Shown piece by piece: positions 54,277 to 62,964 of a DNA stretch of 64,000 nucleotides. Both the position numbers and the translations under genes were made by a program. Numbering within the stretch: the stretch's first letter is position 1; the number at the start of each line of letters is the position of its first letter. Source of the DNA: an uncultured Fulvivirga sp. (GTDB taxonomy: Bacteria; Bacteroidota; Bacteroidia; Cytophagales; Cyclobacteriaceae); assembly GCA_947500555.1 (NCBI GenBank), contig CANMSE010000004.1, forward strand, positions 62,001 through 126,000, written 5' to 3'. The notes under the pieces are model-generated. The model saw only the letters and a program-made list of their open reading frames with translations, searched no databases and was not told the origin of the DNA.

Positions 54277-57258
54277 ATGACAGAGGCACATAAGAACAGA
54301 TATGATGAGGTAAAAAAGATTGTTACAAACGATCTTATAAACACCTTCTGGAGTCATATTGATGAGCATAAGCTTTTTCTTGTAAAAGGACGTGAAGAAC
54401 TAGACAATATTAAAAACTGTGAAATCGAAAAGGTAGAAACACTTTCTCGTCTTGCAGATTATAAACAAGCCATACTACAACTCACTAGTCAGCTACCTAA
54501 AGAGTGCCTAGAGCAACTAAATGTTGAGTTTGAACGGTATGAAACTGACTTTGACAGGTTAGTGAAAAATCAGCCGAAAAAGGTCAGCGAACCACAATCC
54601 GGTGAAAGATTCAAACGTCAGCCACATGATGGCTTAATTCTAAAAATCTCTAAGATTTTCAAAAAAACAGGCTATCACATCTCCAAATGGCCTGAAAAAA
54701 CAAGTAATGCTTTTCGAAAAATAAGAGGTAAGGAGACTAAAGAACTCAAACCATGGTATCAGCAAATTCATTTAAGGGATTTGATGAACTATTACCTCAA
54801 GCATAAGCTGCAGGAGAGATTAGAACCAGCATTAGAAATCTACTACCGGACTATTACCATAACAAGTCTATCACTTTGGAATGAGGATGAGAACTTAGAC
54901 AAGAAGGTAGCAAAAGTTTATGATGGTCTGGGTTCAACAAATGATTCGTCATCAACACCGAATGATATAGAAGATGATAAGGTATTAGCTGAAGCCAAGA
55001 GTAAAATTGAAGACTATATTATCAAAACATATGAGCAGGTTTGGGATGAGTTTATGTCAGCCTATGAAAAAGCGGGAACTATAGAGTTTTCAAATAGTAA
55101 GGTTTCTGAATATAAAACTAATCGCTTGAGAGATAGGTCAGCAAGAAAATATCAGTTGACCAATAAAAGCTGGCATAATACAATAGAAGCATTAAAAGAT
55201 GATTGGGAGATAGATTTGGAGATCTACCATCTAATATATTCTTCACTTGATGAATTTTACTCCTTAGAAAAAAATGTAAAGAAGAAGGTCGAGGAAAATA
55301 TATTTAACAAACTGAATGATATAGATGAGTTTATTAATGAATGCAAGTCAAAAATAGAAAGAGTAAAAAATGATCAAAAGCTTGAGGCTTTGCTCTATGA
55401 TGAAATAGACTTAATTAATAGTGAACTGAGCGTTTTGGTTGAAAGAAATAGTGAAAACATTCTTGACCAGGATTTACCACAGGCGATTGATAAAATTAGT
55501 GAATATATAACAAAGCAAGTTAGTGCGATAAGTACCAAAAGAGCAGTATTAAAGGGCAGCAATTATACAACACCCAAAAAGAGTTCTCAACTCAGTTATA
55601 TATCACCTTACGAGCTTATAAATTTTGAATACGCACCAAGGCTGCTTAAGGTAATTGAGGAGGTAAAAAGAAATACAACTACGTACATTAATGAAGCGCA
55701 AAATATATTGCTTCAACTAGTTGAAATTGCTGCTTTTAATTTGGAATCAGCTATTTCTGCAATAAGTGAAAATGATGAGCAAGAAGGAAAAACGATAGCA
55801 TTAACGGGCTTGGAGCGTACCATCGATCAGGTTACAAACCTTAGAAATGAGTTGTTAAAAATCACATCGGATCTTAATGAGAAAATGCTTCAAGGTCTGA
55901 ATGATTTCGATAGTAGCGTTATAAAGTTTACCGACAACGAAAATATCCTTGATCTTCGGGTTAGAATAGCGAAGGGGAAGGCAAAAGAGCGAAGTAGAGA
56001 GATTAGAAACAAGATTGTCGAAGGAGTTAAGAATTTGGCACCTATTCTATTAAGAAAAGGTAAAATGTATTACGCCAATGTTCAAGCACGCGTGCGTAGT
56101 AATCTGAAGAGAATTGGAATTGGAGTTGAGAAAACAACCATAACAACCGAGTTAGCAGATTTTCTGGCTCAAACTGAGGAGGCGATTGATAATCTTCCTT
56201 TTGTTTATCAACGCTTATTCAGAGCAGTTCCATTACAAGATGATACCTTCTTTGAAGGTAGAAGGATTGAGATGGGGAAGCTGTCTAAGGCCTTTGATCT
56301 TTGGCAGCAGGGAAGATTTGCTGCTACCATAGTTGTTGGTGAAAAAGGAGCTGGAATCTCTACACTTTTTAATCTTTATCTTTCTTCTATTGAAGCAAAG
56401 ATGAGTAAGGTGAGAATTGCCCCTGATGCAAACATTAACTCCTTGGATAATCTTCGTGATATTTTTAATAATGCTCTAGGGTGGAAGGTTGAAGATATCA
56501 CAGAGTTGGCTAACAAATTAAAGTCAGGTCCTAAAAGGATTATTGCTTTAGAAAACGTTCAAAGAGTTTATCTAAAACAAGTAGGAGGCTTTGAAAATAT
56601 TAAAACTATTACAGAATTAGTATCTGTGACTAGTGAAAAGGTATTTTGGATTGTGGGTTGCACGACTTATGGTTATATCTATCTTGATAAAACTCTCAAT
56701 CTGTCGGAAAATTTTGGTTATACCATACATTTGGAGGATTTATCTCCTGAAAACGTGATAGAAGTGATTGAGCGCAGACATAAAGTAAGTGGGTATAATC
56801 TGGAATTTGAGCCGGGTACGGAGGACGCCATGAGTAAGAAGTACAACAACTTAGATGAAGTTTCTAAATCACAATACCTGAAACAACGGTTCTATAATGA
56901 GCTCAATAAAATAGCCAAAAGTAATATTAGCATTGCACTTATTTATTGGCTACGGTCTACTAAACAGACCTCACCCAATACGGTTACCATTAGTTCATTG
57001 AAAGATCTAGATTTCACTTTTATGAAGGGTTTGTCATTGGAAAAACTATATGTTTTACATATGTTGTTACTACACGATGGACTTTCTGAGAGTGAAGTAT
57101 CTAAAGTTAATAAATTGACATTATCACAATGTAGGAGAATCCTTTATCCTTTGTTTGAAGATGGTATTATTATCAAAACAGATAAATTATATCTTATTAA
57201 TCCCTTGCTGTACAGGCAAACTATTAATTTGTTAAAGACCAAAAACATACTTCATTGA
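54277..57258 (+). CDS. Large coiled-coil protein with degenerate P-loop ATPase and winged helix
   Basis: A 993-residue cytoplasmic protein without transmembrane segments. Residues 1-640 are helical and charged with long coiled-coil stretches (for example about 290-430 and 480-570). Residues 665-880 look like a STAND/ORC-type ATPase: FFEGRRIEMGKL, a Walker A-like GEKGAGIST at 688-696, Walker B-like RIIALEN at 754-760, and a sensor-like FWIVGCTTYGY. The Walker A lysine is Ile694 and the B motif is LEN, so ATP hydrolysis is doubtful. Residues 905-993 resemble a winged helix. I know no named family. The MscS gene overlaps its stop. Confidence 0.75.
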   Translation: MTEAHKNRYDEVKKIVTNDLINTFWSHIDEHKLFLVKGREELDNIKNCEIEKVETLSRLADYKQAILQLTSQLPKECLEQLNVEFERYETDFDRLVKNQPKKVSEPQSGERFKRQPHDGLILKISKIFKKTGYHISKWPEKTSNAFRKIRGKETKELKPWYQQIHLRDLMNYYLKHKLQERLEPALEIYYRTITITSLSLWNEDENLDKKVAKVYDGLGSTNDSSSTPNDIEDDKVLAEAKSKIEDYIIKTYEQVWDEFMSAYEKAGTIEFSNSKVSEYKTNRLRDRSARKYQLTNKSWHNTIEALKDDWEIDLEIYHLIYSSLDEFYSLEKNVKKKVEENIFNKLNDIDEFINECKSKIERVKNDQKLEALLYDEIDLINSELSVLVERNSENILDQDLPQAIDKISEYITKQVSAISTKRAVLKGSNYTTPKKSSQLSYISPYELINFEYAPRLLKVIEEVKRNTTTYINEAQNILLQLVEIAAFNLESAISAISENDEQEGKTIALTGLERTIDQVTNLRNELLKITSDLNEKMLQGLNDFDSSVIKFTDNENILDLRVRIAKGKAKERSREIRNKIVEGVKNLAPILLRKGKMYYANVQARVRSNLKRIGIGVEKTTITTELADFLAQTEEAIDNLPFVYQRLFRAVPLQDDTFFEGRRIEMGKLSKAFDLWQQGRFAATIVVGEKGAGISTLFNLYLSSIEAKMSKVRIAPDANINSLDNLRDIFNNALGWKVEDITELANKLKSGPKRIIALENVQRVYLKQVGGFENIKTITELVSVTSEKVFWIVGCTTYGYIYLDKTLNLSENFGYTIHLEDLSPENVIEVIERRHKVSGYNLEFEPGTEDAMSKKYNNLDEVSKSQYLKQRFYNELNKIAKSNISIALIYWLRSTKQTSPNTVTISSLKDLDFTFMKGLSLEKLYVLHMLLLHDGLSESEVSKVNKLTLSQCRRILYPLFEDGIIIKTDKLYLINPLLYRQTINLLKTKNILH

Positions 57259-58253
57259 TACGCGTCTTAATTATCATATTTAGTTTTATTTCCTTTATAG
57301 CTGTAGGACAGGAAGAAAAAGATGCTGTTGATACCTCAGTGGTTGCGAATGCAAAAAAAGACTCTACCGTGGTTGATCAACTTAAGGCCGAGGCAGACAC
57401 TATTGCTAAAGAGATTAAGAATGAATCTTCTACAACTTTGATAGAAGGTGTAAGAGAAAATTTACAACCACCTTCAGTGACGGATCTCATTTCTTTTGGA
57501 AATATTTTCTGGTCGATAGTCTTTCTGGTTATAGGTTATTTTACTATTCGCTTTTTAAGCGTTGTACTTGAGTCATTTGCAGAGCGTAGTACTAATTATC
57601 GAATTACTATAAAAGGCCTAATACCTATCGTTAAAATTTCAGGATGGGCTTTCACTTTATTTATTATCATAGCGGGAATTTTTCAACCCCCAATTGCTAC
57701 GGTGCTCACAGTGACAGCGTCTGTTGGTATTGCTATCGGTTTTGCTGCACAGGATATAATAAAGAATATTTTTGGTGGAATTATGATCTTATTCGATCGT
57801 CCTTTCCAGGTAGGTGATAAAATAGAAATAGGAAAATACTATGGTGAGGTAGTTGAGATAGGCTTAAGATCTACTCGCGTTATTACCCCTGATGACTCAT
57901 TGGTAAGCGTACCAAATGCGGAAGTTATGAATACTTCGGTATCAAACTCAAACACAGGTGAGCCCAACTGCCAGGTGGTAGCAGAAATATATTTGCCAAT
58001 TACAACCGATACTGCAAAAGCGAGGCAAATAGCTATTGAAGCAGCTCAGGTATCTCGGTTTATATATTTGAATAAACCTATAGCTGTACTCTTTTTTAAT
58101 GAAGTTAAAGAACGCAGGTCTTACCTGAAGATGCGACTTAAGGCTTATGTGTCTGACATTCGAAATGAATTTGCTTTCAAAAGTGACATGACAGAAATAG
58201 TCATGAGGGAATTAATTGAAAATGGGGTAGTAGATCCTAAGGATTTGCATTAG
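57255..58253 (+). CDS. MscS-family mechanosensitive channel
   Basis: A 332-residue channel. A signal peptide or first helix (residues 1-18), a charged periplasmic segment, then three membrane helices (about 83-103, 119-143 and 146-170). The last gives the pore: VGIAIGFAAQDIIKNIFGGIMILFDRPFQVGD, then VVEIGLRSTRVITPDDSLVSVPNAEVMN for the beta domain. Family members release solutes under hypo-osmotic stress. It starts with TTG overlapping the stop of the large P-loop protein, so synthesis is coupled to it, which is unusual for an MscS gene. Confidence 0.93.
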   Translation: MIRVLIIIFSFISFIAVGQEEKDAVDTSVVANAKKDSTVVDQLKAEADTIAKEIKNESSTTLIEGVRENLQPPSVTDLISFGNIFWSIVFLVIGYFTIRFLSVVLESFAERSTNYRITIKGLIPIVKISGWAFTLFIIIAGIFQPPIATVLTVTASVGIAIGFAAQDIIKNIFGGIMILFDRPFQVGDKIEIGKYYGEVVEIGLRSTRVITPDDSLVSVPNAEVMNTSVSNSNTGEPNCQVVAEIYLPITTDTAKARQIAIEAAQVSRFIYLNKPIAVLFFNEVKERRSYLKMRLKAYVSDIRNEFAFKSDMTEIVMRELIENGVVDPKDLH

Positions 58254-58258
58254 ATCAA

Positions 58259-59032
58259 TCAGATTTTCTTTTTACAGAAGTAGATGGTCTCATTCGCAGG
58301 AAGAGCATATTTCTTAATTAGCTCCGAACCCAATTCATCAATGAACCTATCTTCTATAACTTTAAAACCTGCTTTTCTTAATCGATCAGGGTAGTCTTTG
58401 CCATATAGTCGAACATGATCATCTTGCCCGTAAGCTTTTTCTCTGTCAATAGGATCAATGATGGTCTTATCTTCAAACGTTGTATCTGCCAAAGGGCTGA
58501 AGAAAGGAACTTGCAAAATGGCCCATCCTTCAGGTTTTAATACCCTGCATATTTCACTCATTGCCCTAATGTCATCTTCGACATGTTCCATGACATGATT
58601 GCACATGGCAGCATCGAAAGTATTATCATCAAAAGGGATTTGGTGAACGTCCATTTTTACTTTGGCCAGGGGTGATTCTATATCTGCCGTAATGTAATTA
58701 TCTCCATGTTGCTTCTCAAAAGCTTTCATGAAACACTGCTCAGGAGCAATATGGAGAAAGTGAAGTTGCTCGGAAAAGAAATTTGTCTTTTGATTGAGGT
58801 AAAGCCATAACAAACGATGCCGTTCTAACGACTGAGAGTCAGGACACAAAGCATTTGACCTTGGGTTAATTCGTCCATAAGGTAAGAACTTGCGATAACT
58901 TCTACTGATGATAGGGCAGGTGACATTATTGCCTCTTAAAAATAATCCAGCCACTTTCAATGCCGGTGAGCTCACCAGTTGAATATACTTTCTTGGAACG
59001 TTACGTAATATGAAACTTATAAGACTTTTCAA
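58259..59032 (-). CDS. SAM-dependent methyltransferase with degenerate N-terminal zinc knuckle
   Basis: A 257-residue class I methyltransferase. The Rossmann part (about 90-230) reads YITADIESPLAKVKMDVHQIPF, then FDAAMCNHVMEHVEDDIRAMSEICRVLKPEGWAILQVPF. Ahead of it, residues 38-75 contain TCPIISRSYRKFLPYGR and NALCPDSQSLERHRLLW. In relatives I recall these positions as CPxC pairs; here the second Cys of each pair is replaced by Ser or Ile/Ser. Substrate unknown. It converges on mscS with five bases between stops. Confidence 0.85.
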   Translation of the reverse strand: MKSLISFILRNVPRKYIQLVSSPALKVAGLFLRGNNVTCPIISRSYRKFLPYGRINPRSNALCPDSQSLERHRLLWLYLNQKTNFFSEQLHFLHIAPEQCFMKAFEKQHGDNYITADIESPLAKVKMDVHQIPFDDNTFDAAMCNHVMEHVEDDIRAMSEICRVLKPEGWAILQVPFFSPLADTTFEDKTIIDPIDREKAYGQDDHVRLYGKDYPDRLRKAGFKVIEDRFIDELGSELIKKYALPANETIYFCKKKI

Positions 59033-59104
59033 GATGGCGCAAATATAAAAGTAATGCTTAAGCTGCCGTGAAGGTGGTTACAATTCTTTTACTATTTTTA
59101 CCGA

Positions 59105-59506
59105 ATGCGGTCGATCCTTGTTGGTGTTGTAATCATATTCTTAAGCCTTAGTACTTATGCTCAGGAAAAATTGGAGTTTGGTGATACTGGTACGACTACT
59201 GAATCTCCTAAGTACAAGTCCAAAAAGAAGGACTATAAGAATAAGCATAAAATTCAGTGGGTGAAGAATAATGCTAAAGGTCTTTTGATCGGAAATCCCT
59301 GCATGGATGAAGTTATTGATGATATGGGTTTTGTCTACCTTGTTCAGCCAAAAGGGCAGGTATTAAACGACAATGAGTTTCAACGTAATATTCATAACTT
59401 TTTTGCCAAGCTGCGCATCACTTTTAGAAATGGCCCTTTTTGGAAGTTTAAACTCAACAAATGGCGAAAACGCTGCCAGACAGAGACTGGTGATTTTGTA
59501 GGTTGA
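59105..59506 (+). CDS. Hypothetical exported basic protein
   Basis: A 133-residue protein with signal peptide (cleavage near STYAQ). The mature part is lysine-rich (YKSKKKDYKNKHKIQWVKNNAKG), then GNPCMDEVIDDMGFVYLVQPKGQ, and a C-terminal aromatic/basic section (FWKFKLNKWRKRCQTETG) with two Cys that may form a disulphide. No family recognised. It is monocistronic, 72 bases from the divergent methyltransferase gene. Confidence 0.75.
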   Translation: MRSILVGVVIIFLSLSTYAQEKLEFGDTGTTTESPKYKSKKKDYKNKHKIQWVKNNAKGLLIGNPCMDEVIDDMGFVYLVQPKGQVLNDNEFQRNIHNFFAKLRITFRNGPFWKFKLNKWRKRCQTETGDFVG

Positions 59507-59534
59507 TATGTTAGTCTTTAGAGAACATAGTATA

Positions 59535-59600
59535 GTTTTCGTTTTTGCGAGGTACGAAGCCCGCCTACCGAAGTTGTACGGAGGGCAGGCAATCTCCATG
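59535..59600. repeat. GC-rich interspersed repeat-like segment
   Basis: Within AT-rich flanks, this section reads TTTTTGCGAGGTACGAAGCC, then a GC-rich stretch with opposing GCCCGCCTACC and GGAGGGCAGGC blocks, then GGCAATCTCC. The frame 'GCGAGG-x-ACGAAGC ... GCAATCTC' resembles short intergenic repeats I know from Cytophagales genomes, and the inner part looks like an insertion into it. Only one copy is in this window, so the repeat nature is inferred. Confidence 0.45.
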
Positions 59601-59665
59601 TTTGTTTGATAGCATTGATAGATTGCTAAAACGTATCTTGTTTCTTGGGTAGTTAATGGTAGTGT

Positions 59666-60358
59666 TTATTCGAATATGGCAACAGCTCTTACTGGAGAGC
59701 CCGTACCACCTCTTATTTTTAATGGCAATCCGATAAACCTAAACCGTCCTCTATTTACAAGCTGATCCAGGTTGGCCAAATTTTCATAATGTGTAAAATT
59801 TAGCTCACCACATATTTTGTGTACCTCCTTATTAGAAACACCAGACACTCCCGGAGACATTGTTTCAACTCCAAAAGCAGCTATTTTTTGTTCACCAAGC
59901 CAACGACAAGCTTCAGCAGTGATCCCGGGGCCATTGCTCCAATTTTCTGTATCAAAGGACTTTCGATAATGATCCGTATAGAGTAGAACTGTATCGTTGG
60001 GCTTAATCTCTTCATTGGCTTTTTCGCAAACGTCAATTATTTCTTTACTTGAGATAAGCTCTCTTAGTCCTTTGTAAGAAAAGTCCAGGCATATTCCTTC
60101 TGTATAAAACATGGAAAGTGGCATTTTATCAATGGACTGACAGATATGTTCTTTAGCCATATGATTGATGGCATCTACATGAGTACCTGTGTGTTCACCC
60201 ATTTCTAATTTATGAACACTCGGTGTAGCTACATCTGAATTTTTGATGCCTTCCCATTCTTCATGGGTATTATGAACTGTCATTTTTACCTGTGGTAAGG
60301 TTTTATAGACAGGCATTCCGTCAAATATCTCCTGACTCAGATCTATAATTTCACTCAT
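59666..60358 (-). CDS. Cyclase/kynurenine formamidase-like metal hydrolase
   Basis: A 230-residue protein of the cyclase family (PF04199). H56TGTH60VD62AINH66 is the metal-binding HxGTHxDxxxH motif. IIDLSQEIFDGMPVYKTLPQVKM is the conserved start, and GPGITAEACRWLGEQKIAAFGVETMSPG the C-terminal core. Relatives hydrolyse N-formylkynurenine or isatin; substrate unproven. ATG at 60358 is preferred over a GTG at 60367. It follows the dipeptidase gene by 10 bases, last of a four-gene run. Confidence 0.88.
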   Translation of the reverse strand: MSEIIDLSQEIFDGMPVYKTLPQVKMTVHNTHEEWEGIKNSDVATPSVHKLEMGEHTGTHVDAINHMAKEHICQSIDKMPLSMFYTEGICLDFSYKGLRELISSKEIIDVCEKANEEIKPNDTVLLYTDHYRKSFDTENWSNGPGITAEACRWLGEQKIAAFGVETMSPGVSGVSNKEVHKICGELNFTHYENLANLDQLVNRGRFRFIGLPLKIRGGTGSPVRAVAIFE

Positions 60359-60368
60359 AAATGACACT

Positions 60369-61355
60369 TTATTTATTCGGCCATAAGTTTTTCAGAAACC
60401 TGGCCGCATTCAAATGACTGATCTTGTCACAGAATTTACTACCGAAATGCTCTTCCAACCTGTTATTTATCGTTTTGTAGCGAGTAGCATTTTCATACTC
60501 CTTAAAATAAAAAGGAATCCTCGATTTATCAGGACTGCCTTTGGTGTAGAAAAAATCTGCGCCATAGCATATAGCATTTTCTCCACCTATATCAACTCCA
60601 TGAGCAATATGATCGTACAGTACTTCAGGGTCTTCATTATTCGTAAAGGCTCTTAAAAAGTTGAAACCAATTAATCCTCTTTGATGTATAATTTCCTTAG
60701 CAATTTCATCGGTTAAATTACGCGGGTGATCAAAAACAGCTCGATAGTTAGAATGACTTGCAATTATTGGAATAGTAAGGTTTTGCTTAGCGACATAATC
60801 TAATATTCCTAAAGCCAGGGCGTCACTGGTATGAGAAAGGTCAATGGCTATGTTTCTATTGTCAATATAATCAATGAGGGCTTTTCCATCATCTTTAAGG
60901 CCCGCTTCCGAATAATTGCCCCCACCAAATCTGTTTTCTGTATGATGAGTAAGGCTTATGTAAAATAGCTTTGAAACATTTCGAATGATGTTTTCTAAAT
61001 TGGAAAAGCCTTGTTTGAGAGGTATGTCTTCATCACAAAATGCTGCAGCACTTTCAATGGAAGCTACCATACCAATATCCTGAGTAGTGCTTAGATTGTC
61101 CAGATGATGTCTCTCAATCAGATATAGTGGATTTTCTTGGGAAATCAATTTGTTAAAGATCGAACTTTGCTCCAATCCAAATTCATGACTTTTAGTTTCT
61201 GTAGGAGCAAAAATTGCCATCACCTGTAGTTTGACATTGCCCTCTTTCAGATATGGAATGGCACATCCAATATCCTCTTTTTTCATGATATCAGAACCAG
61301 GTCGAGTCAGATAACTTAATAAATCGCAATGAGCATCTATAATGGGCCTTTCCAT
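60369..61355 (-). CDS. Membrane dipeptidase (renal dipeptidase family)
   Basis: A 328-residue M19 metallopeptidase. H9 and D11 (IIDAHCDLL) and E (VASIESAAAF) begin the binuclear zinc site, with SLTHHTENRFGGG, DLSHTSD and ASHSNYRAVFDHPRNLTDE supplying the further His ligands. There is no membrane anchor or signal peptide from this start, so it is probably cytoplasmic. The ATG at 61355 is preferred; an earlier one at 61427 lies in the previous gene. It hydrolyses dipeptides, possibly with D-residues at the C-terminus. Confidence 0.9.
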   Translation of the reverse strand: MERPIIDAHCDLLSYLTRPGSDIMKKEDIGCAIPYLKEGNVKLQVMAIFAPTETKSHEFGLEQSSIFNKLISQENPLYLIERHHLDNLSTTQDIGMVASIESAAAFCDEDIPLKQGFSNLENIIRNVSKLFYISLTHHTENRFGGGNYSEAGLKDDGKALIDYIDNRNIAIDLSHTSDALALGILDYVAKQNLTIPIIASHSNYRAVFDHPRNLTDEIAKEIIHQRGLIGFNFLRAFTNNEDPEVLYDHIAHGVDIGGENAICYGADFFYTKGSPDKSRIPFYFKEYENATRYKTINNRLEEHFGSKFCDKISHLNAARFLKNLWPNK

Positions 61356-61359
61356 AGGT

Positions 61360-61842
61360 TTATTTGTTTTTAATTGGTATCCAGATTTCCTCTTCTGAGT
61401 CAGGATCATTGTTTTTGTATTTCTCACCTAACACTTCAAAATGAGGCCTGTCATCCAGGTGATACTCAGAATTTGGTAACCATTCAGTATAAATGTACTG
61501 GAAGATGCTCCTGTCAGCGCTAGTGCCTTTGTAATCAAAAACAGCATAAAGCCCTCCTTCTAAAGTAAATGGCTCCATTCCTTTTGGTAAAGTTTCGAAA
61601 TCAGAAACCTCAACTAAAGCCCATTTTTCAAATTCATTGGTAGGATCAAAGTTTTTGAAATATAATGGATCATATACCTGCATTGAGATAAACTCCTCTG
61701 TAAGATTATTTCTTACTTCTTTTCTTCGAGGCATAAATTGTCCCCAGAGTTGACCTGTTAGATTACTAATCAGGTTCATTTTTAGCCTTTGGCCTATTAG
61801 CTTCTTTTCCTTCAAATTCTCAATCCTCGACTCCATTATCAT
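61360..61842 (-). CDS. GyrI-like effector-binding protein
   Basis: A 160-residue single domain of the GyrI-like/AraC effector-binding (SOUL-like) fold: IENLKEKKLIGQRLKMNL, FEKWALVEVSDFETLPKGMEPFTLEGGLYAVFDYKG, and the end IFQYIYTEWLPNSEYHLDDRPHFEVLG. There is no DNA-binding domain, so it is a stand-alone small-molecule binder. It overlaps the upstream lipoprotein gene by 17-23 bases depending on start. Methionines at 1 and 3 leave the exact start open. Confidence 0.85.
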   Translation of the reverse strand: MIMESRIENLKEKKLIGQRLKMNLISNLTGQLWGQFMPRRKEVRNNLTEEFISMQVYDPLYFKNFDPTNEFEKWALVEVSDFETLPKGMEPFTLEGGLYAVFDYKGTSADRSIFQYIYTEWLPNSEYHLDDRPHFEVLGEKYKNNDPDSEEEIWIPIKNK

Positions 61843-62179
61843 ATTCTTTAAAGGTGACTTTAGCTTTTGATTTCAGTTTGCTGTCTAAATAAAGTTCGTT
61901 TCCAATTTCTAAAATAACCTCCTTTACATCATCAGGATATATTTGAGTTTGTTCAATTATCTCGCCATTATTCTGTATTCTTATCGTAAATTCATTTGGG
62001 CCAAGGCTTTCTATTACCCCTACACTTTTGGTTTTGGAATGTGGATTAAATGCGGCATCCTGCCCAGGTCCTTTACCAGTAATTGACATACTCTGATTTG
62101 GGCTCAGTTCGAAAATAGAATTTTGAGAAGAACAGGCCTGAGATAGTAAGAAAAGAAGGAAGAGAAAAGAAGTTTTCAT
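61820..62179 (-). CDS. Hypothetical small lipoprotein
   Basis: A 119-residue lipoprotein, lipobox LSQAC. The mature part is predicted as beta strands: QSMSITGKGPGQDAAFNPH, then VGVIESLGPNEFTIRIQNNGEIIEQTQIYPDDVKEVILEIGNELYLDSK. No family recognised. It opens the four-gene run (lipoprotein, GyrI-like, dipeptidase, cyclase) and its end overlaps the GyrI-like start. Confidence 0.75.
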   Translation of the reverse strand: MKTSFLFLLFLLSQACSSQNSIFELSPNQSMSITGKGPGQDAAFNPHSKTKSVGVIESLGPNEFTIRIQNNGEIIEQTQIYPDDVKEVILEIGNELYLDSKLKSKAKVTFKEYDNGVED

Positions 62180-62256
62180 GTCATTTGAGATTTTGTGACT
62201 CTAAGAACTTCCCTAAGATACTGTCTTACATACAGCAATTATAACCAATACCCTTT

Positions 62257-62291
62257 AAAATTATAGCGGTTTGACTAAAGGCCAAACCGCT
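62257..62291 (-). terminator. Terminator of the PEBP gene
   Basis: On the reverse strand AGCGGTTTG and CAAACCGCT make a 9-base perfect stem with a 9-base loop, then ATAATTTT. It lies about 30 bases past the stop at 62321. No other signal in 62180-62320. Confidence 0.75.
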
Positions 62292-62320
62292 TCATTTAAT
62301 GTACTTGTAAGAGAATGTAG

Positions 62321-62875
62321 CTATTCTTTAGTTCTTTGATAGTATGCCACTATACTGGCCTTTTCCAAAGTGTTATTCCATAAATAATATCCAACAACCG
62401 CTGGGTTTGTATTTTCGTCTAATCCGAGCTTATCAGTCTTTAAAGCATAGACGGTAATTATATACTGATGCAAACCATGACCTTCAGGTGGACAAGGTCC
62501 GCCATATCCTTTAGCACCATAATTTGTTATGCTTTGAATCACATTTTTAGGAGCTAGATTTAGTGAGATGTTTCCGGCATTGCTTACTAATTCAGTGATA
62601 TTGGAAGGGATATCAAACATTACCCAATGCCACCACCCACTGCCCGTTGGTGCATCGGGATCGTACATTGTTACAGCAAAACTTTTTGTTCCCTCGGGAG
62701 CATTATCCCATGAAAGTTGTGGAGACGTATTTTGGCCAACACAACCAAAACCATTAAACTCTTCTGTTAACGTGGCTTGCCCTCCAATGTCCTTACTGGA
62801 TAAGGTGAAGGTACCTTGACTTAATGTGATGTGCGATACGACACTAACCGCTAATAACATAATTACCTGTTTCAT
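62321..62875 (-). CDS. YbhB/YbcL-type PEBP (Raf kinase inhibitor-like) protein, exported
   Basis: A 184-residue phosphatidylethanolamine-binding-like protein. Signal peptide to about SQG (residue 20), then LSWDNAPEGTKSFAVTMYDPDAPTGSGWWHWVMFDIP with the DPDAP and H-W-V anion pocket residues, and GYGGPCPPEGHGLHQYIITVYAL. Bacterial members bind small anions or lipids; no role known. The signal peptide places it in the periplasm or outside. It is monocistronic with its own terminator, 89 bases from the AraC gene. Confidence 0.9.
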   Translation of the reverse strand: MKQVIMLLAVSVVSHITLSQGTFTLSSKDIGGQATLTEEFNGFGCVGQNTSPQLSWDNAPEGTKSFAVTMYDPDAPTGSGWWHWVMFDIPSNITELVSNAGNISLNLAPKNVIQSITNYGAKGYGGPCPPEGHGLHQYIITVYALKTDKLGLDENTNPAVVGYYLWNNTLEKASIVAYYQRTKE

Positions 62876-62964
62876 AATTTTTCATGTTTTTAATTATGAT
62901 ACAAAGCTCAACCACTTTCAAAATAATGTGGGATTGTATCAGATCAAAAAGTATTGCTAAAAGC

